DNA from: Posidonia oceanica
Taxonomy: Eukaryota > Streptophyta > Magnoliopsida > Alismatales > Posidoniaceae
Assembly: GCA_037176725.1 (NCBI GenBank)
Contig: JAZBRS010000074.1
Span: forward strand, 67,026,001-67,090,000
Length of the DNA: 64,000 nt
Reading direction: 5' to 3'
Under the pieces are notes generated by a model. That model was not told the DNA's origin and ran no database searches. It was given only the letters and a program-made list of their open reading frames with translations. Position 1 is the first letter of the stretch. Each line of letters begins with the position of its first letter. This document shows positions 48,815-62,666 of this stretch, piece after piece. Made by a program: the position numbers and the translations under genes.

Positions 48815-51800
48815 CCGGTCGATAAGTCCGAAACTTATCATCCTACCTTTGCGGTCGAAGGGTCCCAAACCTATCCTATCCGGTCGATAAGTCCGTAACT
48901 TATCATCCGACCGTTGCTGTCGATGGGTCCGAAACCTATCCTTTCCAGTTGATAAGTCCGAAACTTATCATCCAACCTTTGCGGTCAATGGGTTCGAAAC
49001 CTTTCCTTTCTAGTCGTTAAGTCCGTAACTTATCATCCAACCTTTGCGGTCGACGGGTCCGAAACCTATCCTTTCCGGTCGATAAGTCCGTAATTTATCA
49101 TCGAACCTTTACGGTCGATGGGTCCGAAACCTATCCTTTCCGGTCGATAAGTCCGAAACTTATCATCCAACCTTTGCGGTCGATAGGTTCGAAACCTATC
49201 CTTTCCGGTCGATTAGTCCGTAACTTACCATCCAACCTTTGCGGTCGATAAGTCCGTAACTTATCATCCAACCTTTGCGGTCGATAGGTCCGATACCTAT
49301 CCTTTTCGGTCGATAAGTTCGTAACATATCATCCAACCTTTGCGGTCGATGGGTCCGAAACCTATCCTTTCCGGTCGATAAGTCCGTAACTTATCATCCA
49401 ACCTATGCGGTCGATGGGTCCGAAACCTATCCTTTCCGGTCGATAAGTCCGTAACTTATCATCCAACCTCTACGGTCGATTAGTGCGAAACCTATCCTTT
49501 CCGGTCGATAAGTCCGTAACTTATCATCCAACCATTGCTGTCATTGGGTCCGAAACCAATCCTTTCCGGTCGAAAAGTCCGTAACTTATCATCCAACCTT
49601 TGCGATCGTTGGGTCCGAAACCTATCCCTTCCGGTCGATAAGTATGAAACTTATCTTCCAACCTTTGCGGTCGATGGGTCCAAAACCTATCCATTGCGGT
49701 CGATAAGTCCGTAACTTATCATCCAACCTTTGCGGTCGATAGGTCCGAAACGTATCCTTTCCGATCGAGAAGTCAGTAACTTATCATCCAACCATAGGGG
49801 TCGATGGGTCCGAAACCTATCCTTTCCAATCGATAAGTCCGTAACTTATCATCCAACCATTGTGGTCGATGGGTCCGAAACCTTTCCTTTCCGTTCGATA
49901 AGTCCGAAACTTATCATCCTACCTTTGCGGTCGATGGGTCCGAAACCTATCCTTTCCGGTCGATATGTCCGAAACTTATTATCCAACCTTTGCAGTTGAT
50001 AGGTCCGAAACCTATCCTTTCCGGTCGATAAGTCCGTAACTTATCATCCAACCATTGCGGTCGATTGGTCCGAAACCAATCCTTTCCGGTCGATAAGTCC
50101 GTAACTTATCATCCAACCTTTACGGTCGTTGGGTCCGAAACCTACGCTTTCTGGTCGAAAAATCAGAAACTTATCATCCAACCTTTGCGGTCGATGGGTC
50201 CGAAACTTAAACTTACCTGTCGATAAGTCCGAAGCTTATCATCCAACCATTGCGGTTGATAGGTCCGAAACCTATCCTTTCCGGTCGATAAGTCCGAAAC
50301 TTATCATCCAACCTTTGCGGTCGATGGGTCCGAAACCTATCCTTTCCGGTCGATAAGTCCGTAACTTTTCATCCAACGTTCGCGGTCGATGGGTCCGAAA
50401 CATATCCTTTCCGGTCGATAAGTCCGTAACTTATAATCCAAGCTTTGCGGTCGAAAGGTCCGAAACATATCCTTTCCGGTCGATAAGTCCGTAACTTATC
50501 ATCCAACCTTTGCGGTCGTTGGGTCCGAAACCTATCCTTTCTGGTCGATAAGTCTGAAACTTATCATCCAACCTTTGTGGTCGATGGGTCCGAAACCTAT
50601 CCATACCTGTCGATAAGTCCGAAGCTTATCATCCAACCGTTGCGGTTGATAGGTCCGAAACCTATCCTTTCCGGTCGAAAAGTCCGAAACTTATCATCCA
50701 ACCTTTCCGGTCGATAAGTCCGTAACTTATCATCCAACGTTCGCGGTCGATGGGTCCGAAACCTATCCTTTCCGGTCGATAAAGTCCGTAACTTACCATC
50801 CAACCTCAGCGGTCGATGCGTCCGAAACCTATCCTTTCCGGTCGATAAGTCCGTAACTTATCATCCAACCATTGCGGTCGCTGGGTCCGAAACCTATCCT
50901 TTCCGGTAGATAAGTCCACAACTTATAATCCAACCTTTGCGGTCGTTGGGTCCGAAACCTATCCTTTCCGGTCGATATGTATGAAACTTATCATCCAGCC
51001 TTTGCGGTCGATGGGTCCAAAACCAATCCATTCCGGACGATAGGTCCGTAACTTGTATTCCAACCTTTGCGGACGATAGGTCCGAAACCTATCCGTTCTG
51101 ATCGAGAAGTCCGTAACTTATCATCCAACCACAGGGGTCGATGGGTCTGAAACCTATCCATTCCAATCGATAAGTGCGTAGCTTATCATCCAACCTTTGT
51201 GGTCGATGGGTCCGAAACCTTTCCTTTCCGTTCGATAAGTCCGAAACTTATAATTCAACCATTGCGGTCGATGTGTCCGAAACCTATCCTTTCCGGTCGA
51301 TAAGTCCGAAACTTATTATCCAACCTCTGCAGTCGATAGGTCCGAAACCTATCCTTTCCGGTCGATAAGTACGAAACATATCATCCAACCTTTGCGGTCG
51401 ATAGGTCCGAAACCTATCCTTTCCGGTCGATAAGTCCGTAACTTGTCATCCAACCTTTGCGGACGTTGGGTCAGAAACCCATCCTTTCTGGTCGATAAGT
51501 CTGAAACTTATCATCCAACATTTGCGGTCGATGGGACCAAAACCTATCCTTTCCTATCGATAAGTCCGTAACATATCATCCAACCATTGCGGCCGATAGG
51601 TCCGAAACCTATCCTTTCCGATCGATAAGTCCGTAACTTATCATCCAACCTATGCGGTCAATGGGTCCGAAACCTATCCTTTCTGGTCGATAAGTCCGTA
51701 ACTTATCATCCAGCCTTTGCGGTCGAAGGGTTCGAAACCTATCCTTTCTAGTCGATAAGTCCACAACTTAACATCCAACCTTTGCGGTCGACGGGTACGA

Positions 51801-54800
51801 AACCTATCCTTTCCGGTCGATAAGTCCGTAATTTATCATCCAACCTTTGCAGTCAATGGGTCCGAAACATATCCTTTCCGGGCGATAAATCCGTAACTCA
51901 TCATCCAACCTACGCAGTCGATGGGTCAGAAACCTATCCTTTCCAGTCGATAAGTCCGTAACTTATCATCCAGCCTTTGCGGTCGACGGGTCTGAAACCT
52001 ATCCTTTCTGGTCGATATGTCCGAAAATTATCATCCAACCTTTGCGGTCGATGGGTCCGAAACCTATCCTTTTCGGTCGATAAGTCCGTAACATATCATA
52101 CAACCTTTGCGGTCGATAGGTCCAAAACTTATCCTTTCCGGTCGATTAGTCCGTTACTTTTCATCCAACCTTTGCGGTCGATAGGTCCGACAACTAACCT
52201 TTCCGGTCGATAAGTCCGAAACTTATCATCCAAACTTTGCGGTCGATAGGTCTGAAACCAATCCTTTCTGGTCGTTAAGTCCGTAACTTATCATCCAACC
52301 TTTACGGTCGATGGGTCCGAAACCTATCCTTTCCGGTCGATAAGTCCGTAACTTTTCATCCATCCTTTGCGGTCGATAGTTTCGAAACCAATCCTATCCG
52401 ATCGTTATGTCCGTTACTTATCATCCAACCTTTGCGGTCGTTGGGTCCGAAACGTATCCTTTCTGGTCGATAAGTCTGAAACTTATCATCCCACCTTTGC
52501 GGTCGATAAGTCTGAAACTTATCATCCAACCATTGCGGTAGATGGGTCCGAAACCTATCCTTTCCGTTCGATAAGTCCGAAACTTATCATACAACCTTTG
52601 CGGTCGATAGGTGCGAATCCAATCCTTTCCGGTTGATAAGTCCGTTACTTTTCATTCAACCTTTGCAGTCGATAGGTCCGAAACCTATCCTTTCCGGTCG
52701 ATAAGTCCGAACCTAATCATCCAACCTTTGCGGTCGATAGGTTCGAAACCTATCCTTTCCGATCGATAAGTCCGTAACTTATCATCCAACCTTTGCGGTC
52801 AATGGGTCCGAAACCTACCCTTTCCTGTCGATAAGTCCGTAACTTGTCACCCTACCTTTCCGGTCGATTGGTCCAAAACCTATCCAATCCTGTCGATAAG
52901 TCCGTAACCTATCAGCCAATCTTTGCGGTCGTTGGCTCCGAAACCAATCCTTTCTGGTCGATAAGTCTGAAACTTATCATCCAACATTTGCGGTCGATGG
53001 GTCCAAAATCGATCCTTTCCGGTCGATAAGTCCGTAACATATCATCCAACATTTGCGGCCGATAGGTCCGAAACCTATCCTTCCCGATCGATGAGTCCGT
53101 AACTTATCATCCATCCTTTGCGGTCGTTGGGTCCGAAACCTATCCTTTCCGGTCGATCGGTCCCAAACCTATCCTTTCCGGTCGATAAGTCCGTAACTTA
53201 TCATCCAACCTTTGCGGTCGAAAGGTCCGAAACCAATCCTTTCCGATCGATAAGTCCGTAACTTATCATCCAACCTTTGCTGTCGATGGGTCAGAAACCT
53301 ATCCTTTCCGGTCGATAAGTCCGTAACTCATCATCCAACCGTTGCGGTCGACGGGTCCGAAACCTATCCTTTCCGGTCGATTCGTCCAAAACTTATCATC
53401 CTACCATTGCGGTCGATGGGTCCCAAACCTATCCTATCCGGTCGATAAGTCCGTAACTTATCATCCGACCGTTGCGGTCGATGGGTCCGAAACCTATCCT
53501 TTCCGGTCGAAAAGTCCGAAACTTATCATCCAACCTTTGTGGTCGATGGGTTCGAAACCTTTCCTTTCAAGTCGATTAGTTTGAAACTTATCATCCATCA
53601 TTTGCGGTCGATGGGTCCAAAACCTATCCATTCCGGTCGATAAGTCCGTAACTTATCATCCAACCTTTGCGGTCGATGGGTCCGAAACCTAGCCTTTCCG
53701 GTCGATAAGTCCGTAGCTTTTCATCCAACCTCTACGGTCGATTAGTGCGAAACCTATCCTTTCCGGTCGATAAGTCCGTAACTTATCATCCAACCATTGC
53801 GGTCGTTGGGTCCGAAACCTATCCTTTCCGGTCGATAAGTCCGTAACTTATCATCCAACCTTTGCGGTCGATGGGTCCGAAACCAATCCTTTTCGTTCGA
53901 TAACTCCGTAACTTATCATCCAACCTCTGCGGTCGATTAGTGCGAAACCTATCCTTTCCGGTCGATAAGTCCGTAGCTTATCAACCAACCATTGCGTTTG
54001 TTGGGTCCGAAACCTATCCTTTCCGGTCGATAAGTCCTTAACTTATCATCCAACCTTTGCGGTCGTTGGGTCCGAAGCCTATCCATTGCGGTCGATAAGT
54101 CCGTAACTTATCATCCAACCTTTGCGGTCGATAGGTCCGAAACGTATCCTTTCCGATCGAGAAGTCCGTAACTTATCATCCAACCATAGGGGTCGATGTG
54201 TCCGAAACCTATCCTTTCCATTCGATAAGTCCGTAACTTATCATCCAACCATTGTGGTCGATGGGTCCGAAACCTTTCCATTCCGTTCGATAAGTCAGAA
54301 ACTTATCATCCGACCTTTGCGGTCGATGGGTCCGAAACCTATCCTTTCCGGTCGATATGTCCGAAACTTATTATCCAACCTTTGCAGTTGATAGGTCCGA
54401 AACCTATCCTTTCCGGTCGATAAGTCCGTAACATATCATCCAACCATTGCGGTCGATAGGTCCGAAACCAATCCTTTCCGGTCGATAAGTCCGTAAGTTA
54501 TCATCCAACCTTTGCGGTCGTTGGGTACGAAACCAATCCTTTCTGGTCGATAAGTCTGAAACTTATCATCCAACCTTTGCGGTCGATGGGTCCGAAACCT
54601 ATACTTACCTGTCGATAAGTCCGAAGCTTATCATCCAACCATTGCGGTTGATAGGTCCGAAACCTATCCTTTCCGGTCGATAAGTCCGAAACTTATCATC
54701 CAACCTTTGCAGTCGATGGGTCCGAAACCTATCCTTTCCGGACGATAAGTCCGTAACTTAACATCCAACGTTCGCGGTCGATGGATCCGAAACCTAACCT

Positions 54801-54930
54801 TTCCGGTCGATAAGTCTGTAACTTATCATCCAAGCTTTGCGATCGATAGGTCCGAAACCTATCCTTTCCGGTCGATAAGTCCGTAACTTATCATCCAACC
54901 TTTGCGGTCGCTGGGTCCGAAACCTATCCT
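48815..54930 (+). repeat. Higher-order repeat 2, copy C (starts and ends out of register)
   Basis: Collinear with about 41340-47780 at 7474 bp: the CGAGAAGTCAG unit at 42256/49730, the A-A junction at 43199/50673 and the GATAAAGTCCG insertion at about 43305/50780. The offset drops to 7445 after loss of one B half at 52465-52536, and to 7156 after a further 289 bp (4 x 65 + 29) are lost near 53575-53640. Its start does not coincide with the starts of copies A and B. Confidence 0.8.
52465..52536 (+). repeat. A-A junction made by loss of one B half in copy C
   Basis: Two A halves with GATAAGTCTG are adjacent at 52465-52500 and 52501-52536. Copies A and B have a B half between the equivalent A halves. 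The offset between copies changes by exactly 29 bp here (7474 to 7445). Confidence 0.88.
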
Positions 54931-56880
54931 TTCTGGTCGATAAGTCTGAAACATATCATCCAACCTTTGCGGTCGATTGGTCCGAAACCTATCCTAACCT
55001 GTCGATAAGTCCGAAGCTTATCATCCAACCGTTGCGGTTGATAGGTCCGAAACCTATCCTTTCCGGTCGAAAAGTCCGAAACTTATCATCCAACCTTTCC
55101 GGTCGATAAGTCCGTAACTTATCATCCAACGTTCGCGGTCGATGGGTCTGAAACCTATCCTTTCCGGTCAATACGTCCGTAACTTATCATCCAACCTCAG
55201 CGGTCGATGCGTCCGAATCCTATCCTTTCCGGTCGATATGTCCGTAACTTATCATCCAACCAGTGCGGTCGCTGGGTCCGAAACCTATCCTTTCCGGTAG
55301 ATAAGTCCACAACTTATCATCCAACCTTTGCGGTCGTTTGGTCCGAAACCTATCCTTTCCGGTCGATAAGTATGAAACTTATCTTCCAACCTTTGCAGTC
55401 GATGGGTCCAAAACCAATCCATTCTGGTCGATAGGTCCGTAACTTATCATCCAACCTTTGCGGTCGACAGGTCCGAAACCTATCCGTTCCGATCGAGAAG
55501 TCCGTAACTTATCATCCAACCATAGGGGTCGATGGGTCTGAAACCTATCCATTCCAATCGATAAGTGCGTAACTTATCATCCAACCTTTGCGGTCGATGG
55601 GTCCGAAACCTTTCCTTTCCGTTCGATAAGTCCGAAACTTATCATCCAACCTTTGCGGTCGATGTGTCCGAAACCCATCCTTTCCGGTCGATAAGTCCGA
55701 AACTTATTATCGAACCTCTACAGTCGCTAGGTCCGAAACCTATCCTTTCCGGTCGATAAGTCCGAAACTTTTCGTCCAACCTTTGCGGTCGATGGGTCCG
55801 AAACCTATCCTTTCCGGTCGATAAGTCCGAAACTTATCATCCAACCTTTGCGGTCGATAGGTCCGAAATCGATCCTTTCCGGTCGATAATTCCGTAACTT
55901 ATCAAACAACCTTTGCGGTCGTTAGGTCCGAAACCTATCCTTTCCGGTCGATATGTACGAAATATATCATCCAACCTTTGCGGTCGATAGGTCCGAAACC
56001 TATCCTTTCCGGTCGATAAGTCCATAACTTATCATCCAACCTTTGCGGTCGTTGGGTCAGAAACCTATCCTTTCTGGTCGATAAGTCTGAAACCTATCAT
56101 CCAACATTTGCGGTCGATGGGACCAAAACCTATCCTTTCCTGTCGTTAAGTCCGTAACAAATCATCCAACCTTTGCGACCGATAGGTCCGAAACCAATCC
56201 TTTCCGATCGAAATGTCCGTAACTTATCATCCAACCTTTGCGGTCAATGGGTCCGAAAACTATCCTTTCCGGTCGATAAGTCCGTAACTTACCATCCAGC
56301 CTTTGCGGTCGATGGGTTCGAAACCTATCCTTTCTAGTCGATAAGTCCGCAACTTATCATCCAACCTTTGCGGTCGACGGGTCCGAAACCTATCCTTTCC
56401 GGTCGATAAGTCCGTAATTTATCATCCAACCTTTGCAGACGATGGGTCCGAAACCTATCCTTTCTGGTCGATACGTCTGAAACTTATCATCCAACCTTTA
56501 CGGTCGATGGGTCCGAAACCTATACTTACATGTCGATAAGTCCAAAGCTTATCATCCAACCATTGCGGTTGATAGGTCCGAAACCTATCCTTTCCGGTCG
56601 ATAAGTCCGAAACTTATCATCCAACCTTTGCGGTCGATGGGTCCGAAACCTATCCTTACCGGTCGATAATTCCGTAACTTATCATCCAACGTTCGCGGTC
56701 GATGGGTCCGAAACCTAACCTTTCCGGTAGATAAGTCCGTAACTTATCATCCAAGCTTTGCGGTCGATAGGTCTGAAACCTATCCTTTCCGGTCGATAAG
56801 TCCGTAACTTATCATCCAACCTTTGCGGTCGTTGGGTCCGAAACCTATCCTTTCTGGTCGATAAGTCTGAAACTTATCAT
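54905..56880 (+). repeat. ~1.98-kb duplicated segment, copy 1
   Basis: Collinear at 2672 bp with about 57577-59552: the GCTGGGTCC/TTTCTGG junction at about 54931/57603, the GATGCGTCCGAATCC unit near 55207/57879 and GCAGACGATGGG at 56435/59107. 2672 equals 40 x 65 + 72, so the spacing includes two extra A halves (those at 57376 and 57737). Confidence 0.8.
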
Positions 56881-57240
56881 CCAACCTTTGCGGTCGATGG
56901 GTCCGAAACCTATACTTACCTGTCGATAAGTCCGAAGCTTATCATCCAACCATTGCGGTTGATAGGTCCGAAACCTATCCTTTCCGATCCATAAGTCCGA
57001 AACTTATCATCCAACCTTTGCAGTCGATGGGTCCGAAACCTATCCTTTCCGGACGATAAGTCCGTAACTTAACATCCAACGTTCGCGGTCGATGGATCCG
57101 AAACCTAACCTTTCCGGTCGATAAGTCCGTAACTTATCATCCAAGCTTTGCGATCGATAGGTCCGAAACCTATCCTTTCCGGTCGATAAGTCCGTAACTT
57201 ATCATCCAACCTTTGCGGTCGTTGGGTCCGAAACCTATCC

Positions 57241-57962
57241 TTTCTGGTCGATAAGTCTGAAACATATCATCCAACCTTTGCGGTCGATTGGTCCGAAACC
57301 TATCCTTACCTGTCGATAAGTCCGAAGCTTATCATCCAACCGTTGCGGTTGATAGGTCCGAAACCTATCCTTTCCGGTCAAAAAGTCCGAAACTTATCAT
57401 CCAACCTTTCCGGTCGATAAGTCCGTAACTTATCATCCAACGTTCGCGGTCGATGGGTCTGAAACCTATCCTTTCCGGTCAATAAGTCCGTAACTTATCA
57501 TCCAACCTCAGCGGTCGATGCGTCCGAATCCTATCCTTTCCGGTCGATAAGTCCGTAACTTATCATCCAACCATTGCGGTCGCTGGGTCCGAAACCTATC
57601 CTTTCTGGTCGATAAGTCTGAAACATATCATCCAACCTTTGCGGTCGATTGGTCCGAAACCTATCCTTACCTGTCGATAAGTCCGAAGCTTATCATCCAA
57701 CCGTTGCGGTTGACAGGTCCGAAACCTATCCTTTCCGGTCGAAAAGTCCGAAACTTATCATCCAACCTTTCCGATCGATAAGTCCGTAACTTATCATCCA
57801 ACGTTCGCGGTCGATGGGTCTGAAACCTATCCTTTCCGGTCAATAAGTCCGTAACTTATCATCCAACCTCAGCGGTCGATGCGTCCGAATCCTATCCTTT
57901 CCGGTCGATATGTCCGTAACTTATCATCCAACCATTGCGGTCGCTGGGTCCGAAACCTATCC
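57241..57962 (+). repeat. 361-bp tandem duplication (5 monomers + one A half)
   Basis: The sequence from TTTCTGGTCGATAAGTCTG at 57241 is repeated from 57602. The length 361 equals 5 x 65 + 36, the extra 36 being the chimeric A-A junction in each copy (57376 and 57737). Differences are few, for example GGTTGATAGG versus GGTTGACAGG. Confidence 0.85.
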
Positions 57963-59552
57963 TTTCCGGTAGATAAGTCCACAACTTATCATCCAACCTT
58001 TGCGGTCGTTTGGTCCGAAACCTATCCTTTCCGGTCGATAAGTATGAAACTTATCTTCCAACCTTTGCAGTCGATGGGTCCAAAACCAATCCATTCTGGT
58101 CGATAGGTCCGTAACTTATCATCCAACCTTTGCGGTCGACAGGTCCGAAACCTATCCATTCCGATCGAGAAGTCCGTAACTTATCATCCAACCATAGGGG
58201 TCGATGGGTCTGAAACCTATCCATTCCAATCGATAAGTGCGTAACTTATCATCCAACCTTTGCAGTCGATGGGTCCGAAACCTTTCCTTTCCGTTCGATA
58301 AGTCCGAAACTTATCATCCAACCTTTGCGGTCGATGTGTCCGAAACCCATCCTTTCCGGTCGATAAGTCCGAAACTTATTATCCAACCTCTGCAGTCGAT
58401 AGGTCCGAAACCTATCCTTTCCGGTCGATAAGTCCGAAACTTTTCGTCCAACCTTTGCGGTCGATGGGTCCGAAACCTATCCTTTCCGGTCGATAAGTCC
58501 GAAACTTATCATCCAACCTTTGCGGTCGATAGGTCCGAACACGATCCTTTCCGGTCGATAATTCCGTAACTTATCAAACAACCTTTGCGGTCGTTGGGCC
58601 CGAAACCTATCCTTTCCGGTCGATATGTACGAAATATATCATCCAACCTTTGCGGTCGATAGGTCCGAAACCTATCCTTTCCGGTCGATAAGTCCATAAC
58701 TTATCATCCAACCTTCGCGGTCGTTGGGTCAGAAACCTATCCTTTCTGGTCGATAAGTCTGAAACCTATCATCCAACATTTGCGGTCGATGGGACCAAAA
58801 CCTATCCGTTCCTGTCGTTAAGTCCGTAACAAATCATCCAACCTTTGCGACCGATAGGTCCGAAACCAATCCTTTCCGATCGAAATGTCCGTAACTTATC
58901 ATCCAACCTTTGCGGTCAATGGGTCCGAAAACTATCCTTTCCGGTCGATAAGTCCGTAACTTACCATCCAGCCTTTGCGGTCGATGGGTTCGAAACCTAT
59001 CCTTTCTAGTCGATAAGTCCGCAACTTATCATCCAACCTTTGCGGTCGACGGGTCCGAAACCTATCCTTTCCGGTCGATAAGTCCGTAATTTATCATCCA
59101 ACCTTTGCAGACGATGGGTCCGAAACCTATCCTTTCTGGTCGATAAGTCTGAAACTTATCATCCAACCTTTACGGTCGATGGGTCCGAAACCTATACTTA
59201 CGTGTCGATAAGTCCAAAGCTTATCATCCAACCATTGCGGTTGATAGGTCCGAAACCTATCCTTTCCGGTCGATAAGTCCGAAACTTATCATCCAACCTT
59301 TGCGGTCGATGGGTCCGAAACCTATCCTTACCGGTCGATAAGTCCGTAACTTATCATCCAACGTTCGCGGTCGATGGGTCCGAAACCTAACCTTTCCGGT
59401 AGATAAGTCCGTAACTTATCATCCAAGCTTTGCGGTCGATTGGTCTGAAACCTATCCTTTCCGGTCGATAAGTCCGTAACTTATCATCCAACCTTTGCGG
59501 TCGTTGGGTCCGAAACCTATCCTTTCTGGTCGATAAGTCTGAAACATATCAT
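57577..59552 (+). repeat. ~1.98-kb duplicated segment, copy 2
   Basis: Partner of 54905-56880, with isolated substitutions such as TACGTGTCG for TACATGTCG near 59202. A third, shorter relative follows at about 60115-61060, offset 1921 bp (29 x 65 + 36) from this copy. Confidence 0.8.
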
Positions 59553-60114
59553 CCAACCTTTGCGGTCGATTGGTCCGAAACCTATCCTTACCTGTCGATA
59601 AGTCCGAAGCTTATCATCCAACCGTTGCGGTTGATTGGTCCGAAACCTATCCTTTCCGGTCGAAAAGTCCGAAACTTATCATCCAACCTTTCCGGTCGAA
59701 AAGTCCGTAACTTATCACCCAACGTTCGCGGTCGATGGGTCTGAAACCGATCCTTTCCGGTCGAGAAGTCCATAACTTATCATCCAACCTGAGCGGTCGA
59801 TGCGTCCGAAACCTATCCTTTCCGGTCGATAAGTTCGTAACTTATCATCCAACCATTGCGGTCGCTGGGTCCGAAACCTATCCTTTCCGGTAGAGAAGTC
59901 CACAACTTATCATCCAACCTTTGCGGTCGTTGGGTCCGAAACCTATCCTTTCCGGTCGATAAGTATGAAACTAATCTTCCAACCTTTGCGGTCGATGGGT
60001 CCAAAACCAATCCATTCCGGTCGATAGGTCCGTAACTTATCATCCAACCTTTGCGGTCGATAGGTCCGAAACCTATCCTTTCCGATCGAGAAGTCCGTAA
60101 CATATCATCCAACC

Positions 60115-61060
60115 ATAGGGGTCGATGGGTCTGAAACCTTTCCATTCCAATCGATAAGTGCGTAACTTATCATCCAACCTATGTGGTCGATGGGTCCGAA
60201 TCCTTTCCTTTCCGTTCGATATGTCCGAAACTTATCATCCAACCTTTGCGGTCGATGTGTCCGAAACCTATCCTTTCCGGTCGATAAGTCCGAAACTTAT
60301 TATCCAACCTCTGCAGTCGATAGGTCCAAAACCTATCCTTTCCGGTCGATAAGTCTGAAACTTATCGTCGAACCTTTGCGGTCGATGGGTCCGAAACCTA
60401 TCCTTTCCGGTCGATAAGTCCGAAACTTATCATCCAACCTTTGCGGTCGATAGGTCCGAAATCGATCCTTTCCGGTCGATAAGTCCGTAACTTATCAAAC
60501 AACCTTTGCGGTCGATAGGTCCGAAACCTATCCTTTCCGGTCGATAAGTATGAAACAAATCATCCAACCTTTGCGGTCGATAGGTCCGAAACCTATCCTT
60601 TCCGGTCGATAAGTCCATAACTTATCATCCAACCTTTGCGGTCGTTGGGTCAGAAACCTATCCATTCTGGTCGATAAGTCTGAAACTTATCATCCAACAT
60701 TTGCGGTCGATGGGACCCAAACCTATCCTTTCCTTTTGATAAGTCCGTAACATATCATCCAACCTTTGCGACCGATAGGTCCGAAACCTATCCTTTCCGA
60801 TCGATAAGTCCGTAACTTATCATCCAACCTTTGCGGTCAATGGGTCGGAAAACTATCCATTCCGGTCGATAAGTCCGTAACTTACCATCCAGCCTTTGCG
60901 GTCGATGGGTTCGAAACCTATCCTTTCTAGTCGATAAGTCCGCAACTTATCATCCAACCTTTGCGGTCGACGGGTCCGAAACCTATCCTTTCCGGTTGAT
61001 AAGTCCGTAATTTATCATCCAACCTTTGCAGACGATGGGTACGAAACCTATCCTTTCCGG
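60115..61060 (+). repeat. Shorter relative of the ~1.98-kb segment
   Basis: The CATAGGGGTCGATGGG unit, the CGATAAGTGCG unit and the CCGAAATCGATCC unit (about 60457) occur in the same order as at about 55865 and, with a private variant, 58536. The offset is 4593 bp from the first and 1921 bp from the second. Substitutions are more numerous than between those two. Confidence 0.7.
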
Positions 61061-61879
61061 GCGATATGTCCGTAACTCATCATCCAACCTATGCGGTCGA
61101 TGGGTCTGAAACCTATCCTTTCCAGTCGATAAGTCCGTAACTTATCATCCAACCTTTGCGGTCGACGGGTCTGAAACCTATCCTTTCCGGTCGATATGTC
61201 CGAAAATTATCATCCAACCTTTGCGGTCGATGGGTCCGAAACCTATCCTTTCCGGTCGATAAGTTCGTAACTTATCATACAACCTTTGCGGTCGATAGGT
61301 CCGAAACCTATCCTTTCCGGTCGATAAGTCCGTCACTTATCATCCATCCTTTGCGGTCGATAGGTCCGAAACCTATCCTTTCTGGTCGATAAGTCCGTAA
61401 CTTATCATCCAACCTTTGCGGTCGAAGGGTCCAAAACCAATCCATTCCGGTCGATAAGTCCGTAACTTATCATCCAACCTTTGCGGTCGATAGGTCCGAA
61501 ACCTATCCTTTCCGGTCGATAAGTCCGAAACTTATCATCCAAACTTTGCGGTCGATAGGTCCGAAACCTATCCTTTCTGGTCGATAAGTCCGTAACTTAT
61601 CATCCAACCTTTGCGGTCGATAGGTCCGAAACCTATCCTTTCCGGTCGATTAGTCCGTAACTTATCATCCATCCTTTGCGGTCGATAGGTTCGAAACCAA
61701 TCCTATCCGGTCGTTAAGTCCGTTACTTATCATCCAACCTTTGCGGTCGTTGGGTTCGAAACCTACCCTTTCTGGTCGATAAGTCTGAAGCTTACAATCC
61801 GACCTTTGCGGTCGATAGGTCCGAAACCTATCCTTTCCTGTCGATAAGTCCGAAACTTATCATCCAACCATTGCGGTAG

Positions 61880-61922
61880 ATGGGTCCGAAACCTATCCTT
61901 TCCGAAACTTATCATACAACCT
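61880..61922 (+). repeat. 13-bp deletion inside a monomer
   Basis: The text runs CCTTTCCGAAACTTATC, missing about 13 bases (TTCGATAAGTCCG) found in homologous units near 38297 and 45121. The repeated CCG at both ends suggests slippage or microhomology joining. It is one of the few length changes in the window that is neither a half-unit nor 1 bp. Confidence 0.85.
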
Positions 61923-62666
61923 TTGCGGTCGATAGGTCCGAATCCTATCCTTTCCGGTTGATAAGTCCGTTACTTTTCATTCAACCTTTGCGGTCGATAG
62001 GTCCGAAACCTATCCTTTCCGGTCGATAAGTCCGAAACTTATCATCCAACCTTTGCGGTCGATAGGTTCGAAACCTATCCTTTCTGGTCGAGAAGTCCGT
62101 AACTTATTATCCAACCTTTGCGGTCGATGGGTCGGAAACCTATCCTTTCCTGTAGATAAGTCCGTAACTTATCATCCTACCTTTGCGGTCGATTGGTCCG
62201 AAACCTATCCTATCCAGTCGATAAGTCCGTAACATATCATCCAACCTTTGCGGTCGTTGGGTCCAAAACCTATACTTTCTTGTCGATAAGTCTGAAACTT
62301 ATCATCCAACATTTGCGGTCGATGGGTCCAAAACCTATCCTTTCCGGTCGATAAATCCGTAACATATCATCCAACCTTTGTGGCCGAAAGGTCCGAAACC
62401 TATCCTTTCCGATCGATAAGTCCGTAACTTATCATCCAACCTTCGCGGTCGTTGGTTCCGAAACCTATCCTTTCCGGTCGATCGGTCCCAAACCTATCCT
62501 TTCCGGTCGATAAGTCCGTAACTTATCATCCAACCTTTGCGGTCGAAAGGTCCGAAACCTATCCTTTCCGATCGATAACTCCGTAACTTATAAGCCAACC
62601 GTTGCTGTCGATGGGTCAGAAACCTATCCTTTCCGGTCGATAAGTCCGTAACTCATCATCCAACCT

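Noticed and set aside
59813..60145. Longest open frame in the window, 110 codons on the minus strand
   Set aside because: It is about 1.7 rounds of the 65-codon satellite translation, extended because local variants remove the usual stops. It overlaps other such frames and has no feature beyond the repeat.
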